5,442 bases of DNA from an uncultured Ruminococcus sp. (GTDB taxonomy: Bacteria; Bacillota; Clostridia; Oscillospirales; Ruminococcaceae). Under the pieces are notes generated by a model. The model worked only from the letters and a program-made list of their open reading frames with translations, searched no databases and was not told the origin of the DNA. Each line of letters opens with the position of its first letter. The first letter of the stretch is position 1. The stretch lies in NCBI GenBank assembly GCA_947176565.1, contig CAMWRC010000103.1, positions 1-5,442 on the forward strand. The letters are read 5' to 3'. Below are positions 1 to 5,442 of the stretch, piece by piece. The position numbers were made by a program, and so were the translations under genes.

Positions 1-2991
1 ACTCTGAACTATGCTGTTCAGATGTGCTATGACGACCCGCTTCCGCTCTATCAGAACGGCGTTTACCGTCTCAGATTCGATATTTCCGCATCTGTTCCGC
101 GTTTCATTGAAGCTATGATTCAGCAGAACGGCGGTACATATCAGGCGTATACATGGAAAGGTATAAATGTTACCACTGAAATGCAGACCGTTGAGTATGA
201 GTTCGTAATGGAAAAAGAAACAGATATCATGACAAAATTCTGTTTCAACTGCGGACTTCAGGAAAAAGAGGACGGCGGTCCTGTAGGCGAACATACTATA
301 TATCTTGATAATGTTTCGCTTGAACTCATTGACGACAGTCAGGTTGACTATTCCGCAAATGCTCCGTATGAAGCTCCCATTGTTACAAATCAACTCGGCT
401 ACAAAACCAGCGCAAAGAAAATTGCTGTAATCAGAAATGCAGAATCGGTAAATACAAACGAGTTTTTTGTTATAAATGCAGATACAAACGAGGTTGCTTA
501 TCGTGGAACTGTTTCAGGCGCAATTGAAAATGCACTCGCCGGCGAAACAAACTGTACAGCAGATTTTTCCGAACTTACAACTCCGGGAAAATACTATATT
601 TCATACGGCGGACTTGATAACTCCTATACTTTTACAATCGGCGACGATGTTTATGATAATCTTCTTGATTCAAGCGTAAAAATGCTCTACCTCCAGAGAT
701 GCGGAACGGAAGTTCAGGACGCTGATTTTGCTCACCCGTCATGTCACGATACAGACGCTGTAATCTATAAGACAAACCAGACAATAAATGTAAACGGCGG
801 CTGGCACGATGCCGGCGACTACGGCAGATATGTTGTTGCCGGTGCAAAGGCTGTTGCTGACCTTATGTATGCTTATAAGGCTGCTCCCGATATGTACAGC
901 GACAGTATCGGAATACCAGAAAGCGGAAACGGTACTCCGGATATTCTCGATGAAGTCCGCTACGAACTTGAATGGATGCTCAAAATGCAGGATACAAATG
1001 ACGGCGGCGTATATCATAAAGTTACCTGTGATACATTCCCCGGATATGTTATGCCGCAAGATGAAACAAAACAGCTTATCGTAATGCCTAAGTCAACTAC
1101 GGCTTCTGCTGATTTTGCTGCATCAATGGCTCTTGCCTATGAAATCTACAAAGATATAGATGCAGGATTCGCTGACAAATGCCTTGACGCTGCAAAGAAA
1201 GCATATGAATGGTCAAAGGCTAATCCGAATGTACTCTATTCAAATCCCGATGATGTTGTAACAGGTGAATACGGAGATACTTCCGCAAATGATGAAATCT
1301 ACTGGGCCGCTGCTCAGCTCTATGCAGCAACAGATGATATGTCGTACCTGAACGGAGTAACAACAAGAACCGGTCTTGACTGGGCTACTGTAGGCGATTA
1401 TGGAAATATTGCCATTCTTACGAAGAAAAACATTGACAAGGAATCTGAAATATACAAGAATGCCGCAGCTGCTGTCAATGCACAGGCAAAGACGTTTGCA
1501 AATGCTTCTTCATCATCTCCCTACGGCGTTGCACTTAAAAAATTCAACTGGGGCAGTAATATGACTGTTGCCAATGCTGGTATAATTCTTGCTCTTGCTT
1601 ACCAGAATACAGGCGATGCTTCATATCTTGAAGCAGCTAACGCACAGCTTCACTATCTCCTCGGAACAAATCCGTTAAGCACAAGCTTTGTAACTGGATT
1701 CGGTACAGTTGCTCCGGAATCTCCTCACCACCGTCCGTCAATGGCTGTCGGTAAAGCAATGTCAGGTATGCTCGTAGGCGGTGTAAACTCCAGCCTTGAA
1801 GACCCTGCTGCAAAGGCATACTGTAAACGTTCAGCAGCTGCAAAATGCTGGGTAGACAATGCTGAAAGCTATTCGACAAATGAAATAACTATTTACTGGA
1901 ACTCTCCGCTTACATACCTGCTTTCACTCACTGAAAATGCAGAGTCCAGCGGAAATACTGAACCTCCTGTTCAGAATCCGACTGAACCGCCTGCAACAGA
2001 ACCACCTACAGCAGAACAGCCGTCACAGTCTTCCGGAAATATCCTCTGGGGCGATGCAAACTGCGACAAGGAGGGTGCAGTGGCCGATGCTACACTCATT
2101 CTTCAGTATCTTGGAAACAAGGATAAATATACACTCTCCGAACAGGGTCTTAAAAATGCCGATGTAAACGAAAACGGAAACGGCATTTCAACTCTCGATG
2201 CTCTTGCTATTCAGAAATACGATGCCGGAGCTATTAATTCACTTCCAGAATCATATATGAATGGCGGCCAACAGACTACAGAGCCGACAACCTCTCCGTC
2301 TGAATCCGGCAATGGAATAAAAGATTACGGCACTCCGATGAATTCCTCCGCTAAGGCTGTTGAGGATTTCAGAGACGGAAAATCTGAACTTTTCTTTGCT
2401 TCCGACGGCTGGGAAAACGGAGACCCTTTTGACTGCGGCTGGTATACATCAAATACATCGCTCGAGAACGGTATGCTCAGTCTTAAAATTGACAAGGACA
2501 ATACTGGAAAATATCACTATTCTGGCGCTGAATACAGAACATCTGACCATTACGGCTATGGTTACTACGAAACATCTATGCAGGCTATAAAGAATAACGG
2601 TGTTGTATCTTCATTCTTTACATACACCGGTCCGTCAGAGGATAATCCGTGGGACGAGATTGATATTGAAATCCTCGGCAAAGATACCACAAAGGTTCAG
2701 CTTAACTACTATACAAACGGTGCAGGAAACCATGAGTATATGTACGACCTCGGATTCGATGCTTCCGAAGGATTCCATACATACGGATTTGACTGGCAGC
2801 CCGGTTATATCGCATGGTATGTTGACGGCAAGGAAGTTTACAGAGTCACTGAAAATATTCCGTCTACTCCTGGCAGAATCATGATGAACACATGGCCCGG
2901 CAGAGGCGTTGATGAATGGCTTCAGGCTTATGACGGAAAAACACCTCTCACAGCTCACTATCAGTGGGTAACATATAATCCTTCAAAATAA
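1..2991 (+). CDS. Cellulosomal bifunctional glycoside hydrolase, CBM4-Ig-GH9-dockerin-GH16 (5' partial)
   Basis: Secreted plant-glucan hydrolase, probably cellulosome-bound. The frame is open from base 1, so the start and signal peptide lie outside; the ATG at base 22 is internal to the CBM. The 996 visible residues, numbered from base 1, read: CBM4/9-like module (1-112, ending LDNVSLEL); Ig-like CelD_N domain (about 123-214); GH9 domain (about 215-645); TEPP-rich linker (645-680); dockerin (683-752); short linker; GH16 domain (about 785-994). GH9 catalytic features are all present: GGWHDAGDYGR with D270 and D273, the PHHRPS motif (H576, H577), and W-V-D-N-A-E-S-Y-S-T-N-E with the proton donor E628. 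The GH16 part has the lichenase motif DEIDIE with E886, D888 and E890, and closely resembles Bacillus beta-1,3-1,4-glucanases. CBM4-Ig-GH9 is the CelK/CbhA layout, so cellobiohydrolase or endoglucanase action is possible; sequence alone does not decide. It ends in TAA just before a hairpin terminator and converges with the DUF1294 gene. Confidence 0.96.
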   Translation, partial: TLNYAVQMCYDDPLPLYQNGVYRLRFDISASVPRFIEAMIQQNGGTYQAYTWKGINVTTEMQTVEYEFVMEKETDIMTKFCFNCGLQEKEDGGPVGEHTIYLDNVSLELIDDSQVDYSANAPYEAPIVTNQLGYKTSAKKIAVIRNAESVNTNEFFVINADTNEVAYRGTVSGAIENALAGETNCTADFSELTTPGKYYISYGGLDNSYTFTIGDDVYDNLLDSSVKMLYLQRCGTEVQDADFAHPSCHDTDAVIYKTNQTINVNGGWHDAGDYGRYVVAGAKAVADLMYAYKAAPDMYSDSIGIPESGNGTPDILDEVRYELEWMLKMQDTNDGGVYHKVTCDTFPGYVMPQDETKQLIVMPKSTTASADFAASMALAYEIYKDIDAGFADKCLDAAKKAYEWSKANPNVLYSNPDDVVTGEYGDTSANDEIYWAAAQLYAATDDMSYLNGVTTRTGLDWATVGDYGNIAILTKKNIDKESEIYKNAAAAVNAQAKTFANASSSSPYGVALKKFNWGSNMTVANAGIILALAYQNTGDASYLEAANAQLHYLLGTNPLSTSFVTGFGTVAPESPHHRPSMAVGKAMSGMLVGGVNSSLEDPAAKAYCKRSAAAKCWVDNAESYSTNEITIYWNSPLTYLLSLTENAESSGNTEPPVQNPTEPPATEPPTAEQPSQSSGNILWGDANCDKEGAVADATLILQYLGNKDKYTLSEQGLKNADVNENGNGISTLDALAIQKYDAGAINSLPESYMNGGQQTTEPTTSPSESGNGIKDYGTPMNSSAKAVEDFRDGKSELFFASDGWENGDPFDCGWYTSNTSLENGMLSLKIDKDNTGKYHYSGAEYRTSDHYGYGYYETSMQAIKNNGVVSSFFTYTGPSEDNPWDEIDIEILGKDTTKVQLNYYTNGAGNHEYMYDLGFDASEGFHTYGFDWQPGYIAWYVDGKEVYRVTENIPSTPGRIMMNTWPGRGVDEWLQAYDGKTPLTAHYQWVTYNPSK
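1933..2040 (+). repeat. TEPP-repeat linker between GH9 and dockerin
   Basis: In-frame low-complexity segment coding for a Pro/Thr/Glu/Ser-rich linker. Three TEPP units are at 1957-1968, 1981-1992 and 1996-2007, spelled with different codons (act/aca for Thr, cct/ccg/cca for Pro), so the repeat is kept at the protein level rather than being a recent DNA duplication. Such linkers give flexibility between catalytic and docking modules in extracellular enzymes and are often glycosylated in cellulosomal bacteria; glycosylation here is inference. Confidence 0.8.
2047..2256 (+). other. Dockerin module, internal, Ruminococcus flavefaciens style
   Basis: Codes for two EF-hand-like repeats that bind calcium and dock the enzyme onto a scaffoldin cohesin. 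Repeat 1 begins GDANCDKEGAVADATL, giving D685, N687, D689 and D696 as ligands in a 12-residue loop. Repeat 2 begins ADVNENGNGISTLDAL, giving D721, N723, N725 and D733 in a 13-residue loop, followed by the AIQKY helix. The one-residue-longer second loop and the SEQGLKNADV connector are what I recall from R. flavefaciens dockerins. The usual Gly at loop position 6 in repeat 1 is Lys, and position 9 is Ala. The module sits between two catalytic domains instead of at the C-terminus. Confidence 0.88.
2353..2982 (+). other. GH16 lichenase (beta-1,3-1,4-glucanase) domain
   Basis: C-terminal catalytic domain of the hydrolase, listed separately because it is a second enzyme. It hydrolyses beta-1,4 bonds next to beta-1,3 bonds in mixed-linkage glucan in the family. 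The blocks GAEYRTSDHYGYGYYE, VVSSFFTYTGP, WDEIDIEILGKDTTKVQ and FDWQPGYIAWYVDG match Bacillus and Ruminococcus lichenases almost word for word. The nucleophile and acid/base Glu of the EIDIE motif are coded at 2656-2658 and 2668-2670. The Cys of the DCGW block (codon 2434-2436, residue 812) lacks its usual disulfide partner, because the second site (SGAEYR, residue 842) is Gly. Confidence 0.93.
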
Positions 2992-3018
2992 ACAGTTTCT
3001 CATATTAGTTCTCTCCAT

Positions 3019-3062
3019 AAAAAAATGCGTGCAGCTCAGAAATGAACTGCACGTATTTTTTA
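3019..3062. terminator. Bidirectional Rho-independent terminator between convergent genes
   Basis: The left arm 3020-3034 (six A, then TGCGTGCAG) pairs with the right arm 3047-3061 (CTGCACGTA, then six T) in a 15-bp helix with a single G-T pair (3027/3054). After a C-A mismatch (3035/3046), three further pairs (TCA/TGA) close a GAAA tetraloop at 3039-3042. The A-run on one arm and T-run on the other give a U-tract whichever strand is transcribed, which suits termination of both the hydrolase gene (stop at 2991) and the minus-strand operon. The minus-strand DUF1294 stop codon (3060-3062) lies in the base of the stem. Confidence 0.9.
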
Positions 3063-3365
3063 TTTTGAAATAAAAATTAAAATAAAAATAGAAATAGATA
3101 TAGCCGTTTCAAGAACAAGTCCGATAATATTTACTGCCCAGAAATACCATTTTTTCGTTTTGTGATGAAATTTTTTCATGGCTATAAGCGCGCCTATACT
3201 CCCCAATAAACCAAAAAGAAGCAGATGGGATTCCCTTATCCGCCACTGATTGTTTTCTGCTCTTTTCTTGTCATTGTAATATTGCACGGCGGCAATTATA
3301 TTCATTATTACGACATAGGCGATAAATGCAACTATATAGGGGATAAATATATCTATTCTATTCAT
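3060..3365 (-). CDS. DUF1294 family small membrane protein
   Basis: Complete 101-residue protein of unknown function, probably in the cytoplasmic membrane. Three hydrophobic segments are visible, at about residues 7-27, 48-63 and 73-98. Between the first two is the family block YNDKKRAENNQWRIRESHLL (residues 30-49), and after the second is FHHKTKKWYF (66-75); DUF1294 proteins typically show Y-x-x-D-K-x-x-A, W-R-x-x-E and H-K-T-x-K in these places. Its length is normal for the family. The ATG at 3363-3365 overlaps the end of pflA by 8 nt and has an AGAGGA ribosome-binding site inside pflA, so it is probably translated by coupling as the last gene of the cca-pflA operon. Nothing in the context reveals a role; linkage to tRNA maturation or fermentation would be speculation. 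Confidence 0.9.
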   Translation of the reverse strand: MNRIDIFIPYIVAFIAYVVIMNIIAAVQYYNDKKRAENNQWRIRESHLLLFGLLGSIGALIAMKKFHHKTKKWYFWAVNIIGLVLETAISISIFILIFISK

Positions 3366-4128
3366 GCTGAAAATTTCCTCTGCTCTCTTTGATTCCTGCC
3401 ATTAGTCCGTCCATGATGATATTTTTTGCCTTAACTGCTCCCTCCTTTGACATCGGCGGAGTATCAGGCAGAGGATAATCCATGCCAAGCTGCTGATATT
3501 TAGTTCTTGCCATATCATGATATGGAAGCACATCAAGAGCTTTAAGATTATCAAGCGTCGAAAGATAGCGTCCAAACCGGAAAAGTTCATCGCTGTCGTC
3601 TGTAAGTTCGGGAACTACTACACGGCGTACCCACATCGGAATATTCAAATCACGGAGATGCTCCGCAAAACTCAGAATATTAGTATTTCCAACACCGGTA
3701 AGGCGTTTGTGCGCGTCATTGTCAAAGTGTTTTATATCAAGCATAACAAGGTCTGTATATTTCAGAACATTGTCAATCCTGTCATGATTTTCAGGAGAAT
3801 AAACGGCTCCGGAAGTGTCAAGACAGGTATGTATATTTTTTTCTTTGGCAAGTGAAAATAATTCCGCAAGAAATTCCGGCTGTGCGAGCGGTTCGCCACC
3901 GGTAGCAGTAATTCCGCCCGATTTCATAAATTCCTTGTAAGTCTCATATTCAGCTATAATTTCAGAGGCGGAAACAGCTCTGCCACGTCCGAGCTCCCAT
4001 GTATCTGGATTATGACAATATCTGCATCTTATCGGGCAGCCCTGAAAAAATACCACGAATCTTACTCCCGGACCGTCAACCGTTCCGAAACTGTCAATAG
4101 AATGTATATATCCGGTTATCTTATTCAT
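3358..4128 (-). CDS. pflA: Pyruvate formate-lyase activating enzyme (radical SAM)
   Basis: Cytoplasmic radical SAM enzyme that uses a 4Fe-4S cluster and S-adenosylmethionine to place the glycyl radical on pyruvate formate-lyase, switching on anaerobic pyruvate cleavage to acetyl-CoA and formate. The 256-residue protein starts with IHSIDSFGTVDGPGVRFVVF, followed by the cluster motif C31-x3-C35-x2-C38 in QGCPIRCRYCHNPDTW. Further family marks are TATGGEP (74-80, SAM binding), HTCLDTSG (100-107), VMLDIKH (128-134) and LPYH (201-204). It aligns well with E. coli PflA (246 residues), with a short C-terminal extension. There is no extra ferredoxin-like cluster insert of the kind found in other glycyl-radical activases, which favours PFL as the target. 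The ATG at 4126-4128 follows a strong AGGAGG and overlaps the cca stop by 8 nt. No pflB lies in the window; it could be outside or unlinked. Confidence 0.95.
   Translation of the reverse strand: MNKITGYIHSIDSFGTVDGPGVRFVVFFQGCPIRCRYCHNPDTWELGRGRAVSASEIIAEYETYKEFMKSGGITATGGEPLAQPEFLAELFSLAKEKNIHTCLDTSGAVYSPENHDRIDNVLKYTDLVMLDIKHFDNDAHKRLTGVGNTNILSFAEHLRDLNIPMWVRRVVVPELTDDSDELFRFGRYLSTLDNLKALDVLPYHDMARTKYQQLGMDYPLPDTPPMSKEGAVKAKNIIMDGLMAGIKESRGNFQHE
3376..3381 (-). promoter_or_regulatory. Ribosome-binding site of the DUF1294 gene
   Basis: The minus strand reads AGAGGA ten nucleotides upstream of the ATG at 3363-3365, within the last codons of pflA. It is a moderate Shine-Dalgarno sequence with slightly long spacing, and it supports the chosen start. 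Confidence 0.65.
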
Positions 4129-5442
4129 TTTTCATTCCTCCTGCATACTTCATAAGTATTTCATAGCTGTTTTCAAGTTCGCCGTCGATAATCTGTTCAA
4201 GCATTTTATTTAATATTCTTCCTATTTCCGCACCTCTGAATCCGAGTGAAATCATATCATTTCCGTTTACAGCCATATCTCCTGTATGCAGACAGACTTT
4301 TTCAGAAACAAGACGTTTTGCAGTTTCAGCAAAAGTGCAGAACTCTATATTCTCATATGTTACAAAATCCTGCTTTGCTGAATTATCAGCTTTTTTTGCT
4401 TCAATCAGCATAAGGAAACTATCAAGATTTCTCTGACTCAGCAAACGTTTTATACTTTTTTCACTGGTTATCTTGTCGCTGTGATGAGCTATTATCCAGC
4501 AGACTTCACTGATTGTACGGTTATCGAATTTCATGCGTTTAAGAATATTTTCAGCCACATCCGCACTTATTCCGGCATGACCGTAGAAATGTCCAAATCC
4601 CTTTTCATCAAGCCGGAATGCGGCAGGCTTTCCAATGTCATGGAAAAGCATCGCAATGCGAATTATACGGGATTTCGGCGTATTTCCGGCTACAGAAGCA
4701 ACGGCACGGACAATATGTTCATAGACTGTATACTTGTGATAGCGTGAATGCTGTTCAAAATCAAAGCAGGCAGTCATTTCAGGAATTATCTGTCCTATAA
4801 TATCCCTGTATTTCAGCATTACATCAATGACATTCGCACCGCCGAGAAGCTTCACAAGTTCCGCTGAAATCCGTTCCGCTGAAACCATTGAAAGACTGCT
4901 GCGCATTTTTAAAGCAGAATCAGCAGTTGTCTGGTCTATGTCGAATCCGAGAACTGAAGCAAACCTGAAACATCGCAGAATCCGCAAGGCATCTTCTGAA
5001 AAGCGTTTGTCCGGAACTCCTACACATCGAATAATTCTGTTTTCAATATCAATTCTTCCGCCGAAAGGGTCTGACAGATTTCCGCGTGAATCCATTGCAA
5101 TGGCATTGACAGTGAAATCACGTCTTGCGAGGTCATCAGTCAGATTCGATGTAAATTCAACATTGTCGGGACGGCGTGAATCCGAATAGTTTCCGTCAAT
5201 TCTGAACGTTGTTATTTCAAATGATTCGTTTTCATGTATAACAGTAACAGTACCGTGTTTTATTCCAGTAGGTATTACTTTATCTGAGGAAAAAATCGCC
5301 GCTGTCTGTTCCGGAAATGCATTTGTTGTAATATCAAAATCATTCACCGGACGATTCATAATCATATCACGGACACAGCCGCCGACAAGATATGCCTTGA
5401 ATCCTACGCTTTCAAGTTTTTCTAATATATACAGGCATTTTT
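4121..5442 (-). CDS. cca: CCA tRNA nucleotidyltransferase with HD domain (5' partial)
   Basis: Adds or repairs the 3' CCA end of tRNAs from CTP and ATP without a nucleic acid template. The frame stays open to the right edge: upstream of the ATG at 5363-5365 it reads ILEKLESVGFKAYLVGGCVR-D, the standard beginning of this family, so the true start lies outside, probably by only a few codons. 439 residues are visible, numbered from the first whole codon at the right edge (5440). Class II motifs in order: GGCVRD (20-25); metal-binding DFD (D34, D36); flexible loop IDGNYSDSRRP (about 81-91); RRDFTVNA (106-113); nucleotide-templating EDALR (149-153). A C-terminal HD phosphohydrolase domain follows, with H242, H267-D268, H288, H319/H320 and D352. 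The C-terminus has the VNGNDMISLG block usual for the family. The canonical flexible loop and EDxxR favour a full CCA-adding enzyme over a CC-only one. It is the first visible gene of the cca-pflA-DUF1294 operon. Confidence 0.95.
   Translation of the reverse strand, partial: KCLYILEKLESVGFKAYLVGGCVRDMIMNRPVNDFDITTNAFPEQTAAIFSSDKVIPTGIKHGTVTVIHENESFEITTFRIDGNYSDSRRPDNVEFTSNLTDDLARRDFTVNAIAMDSRGNLSDPFGGRIDIENRIIRCVGVPDKRFSEDALRILRCFRFASVLGFDIDQTTADSALKMRSSLSMVSAERISAELVKLLGGANVIDVMLKYRDIIGQIIPEMTACFDFEQHSRYHKYTVYEHIVRAVASVAGNTPKSRIIRIAMLFHDIGKPAAFRLDEKGFGHFYGHAGISADVAENILKRMKFDNRTISEVCWIIAHHSDKITSEKSIKRLLSQRNLDSFLMLIEAKKADNSAKQDFVTYENIEFCTFAETAKRLVSEKVCLHTGDMAVNGNDMISLGFRGAEIGRILNKMLEQIIDGELENSYEILMKYAGGMKNE
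4137..4142 (-). promoter_or_regulatory. Ribosome-binding site of pflA
   Basis: The minus strand reads AGGAGG with 8 nt to the ATG at 4126-4128, inside the last codons of cca. It fixes the pflA start. A nearer ATG at 4133-4135 is out of frame with pflA and only 1 nt from the site, so it is not used. Confidence 0.85.

Noticed and set aside
22..24. ATG at base 22 as the start of the hydrolase gene
   Set aside because: The frame is open from base 1 and the residues before and after are the middle of a CBM4/9-like module, with no signal peptide or ribosome-binding site. The gene is cut by the window edge.
1957..2007. TEPP repeats as a DNA-level tandem repeat or CRISPR-like array
   Set aside because: The units are short, unevenly spaced and differ in codons; they are a protein linker.
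2053..2088. Compensated frameshift in the first dockerin loop
   Set aside because: The loop has the normal 12-residue length and the flanking D, N and D ligands are in register, so simple substitutions explain the unusual K-E-G-A residues.
476..2958. Several open frames of 60-110 codons overlapping the hydrolase gene on both strands
   Set aside because: All lie within a gene with clear domain homology, none has a recognisable motif or convincing ribosome-binding site, and their composition looks like a shadow of the main frame.
3135..3180. Poly-A runs in the DUF1294 gene as a programmed slippage site
   Set aside because: The runs code for the family's conserved K-K-F-H-H-K-T-K-K block, and the frame continues intact through it; there is no alternative frame product of interest.
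3517..5189. Plus-strand open frames opposite pflA and cca
   Set aside because: They are antisense to genes with intact catalytic motifs and show no family features of their own.
5363..5365. ATG at 5363-5365 as the start of cca
   Set aside because: The codons upstream to the right edge encode the conserved GGCVRD nucleotide-binding motif and the preceding helix, so this Met is internal.

Overview
The window looks like chromosomal DNA from an anaerobic, fibre-degrading Firmicute of the Ruminococcus flavefaciens type (Oscillospiraceae/Ruminococcaceae). The evidence is a multi-modular cellulase whose internal dockerin has the R. flavefaciens style of calcium loops (second loop of the form D-x-N-x-N-G-N-G-I-x-x-x-D), a pyruvate formate-lyase activase, and a Clostridia-type CCA enzyme that carries an HD domain. 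Genus level is an inference; no rRNA or other taxonomic marker is present.

Layout. Bases 1-2991 (+) hold the 3' part of a large secreted glycoside hydrolase gene. Its start and signal peptide lie left of the window. The visible order is CBM4/9-like module, Ig-like CelD_N domain, GH9 catalytic domain, TEPP-rich linker, dockerin, second linker, GH16 lichenase domain. A long hairpin at 3019-3062 sits in the only intergenic gap and probably ends transcription from both sides. The rest (3060-5442) is a tight minus-strand operon read right to left: cca (5' end cut by the right edge), pflA, and a small DUF1294 membrane protein. Each pair of genes overlaps by exactly 8 nt through an ATGAATA(A/G) junction.

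How the genes work together. The glycoside hydrolase probably docks onto a cellulosome scaffold through its dockerin and pairs two activities, GH9 on cellulose-type beta-1,4-glucan and GH16 on mixed-linkage beta-1,3-1,4-glucan. The minus-strand operon is housekeeping: tRNA 3' end synthesis and repair (cca), activation of fermentative pyruvate formate-lyase (pflA), and an uncharacterised membrane protein. It is not evidently linked to the hydrolase gene beyond convergent adjacency.

No gene-free stretch exceeds about 70 bases. I see no tRNA, rRNA, mobile element, CRISPR array, riboswitch or origin, and no promoter: the starts of both transcription units lie outside the window. I do not see evidence of an undescribed system here. 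The most notable item is the GH9-dockerin-GH16 fusion and its details.
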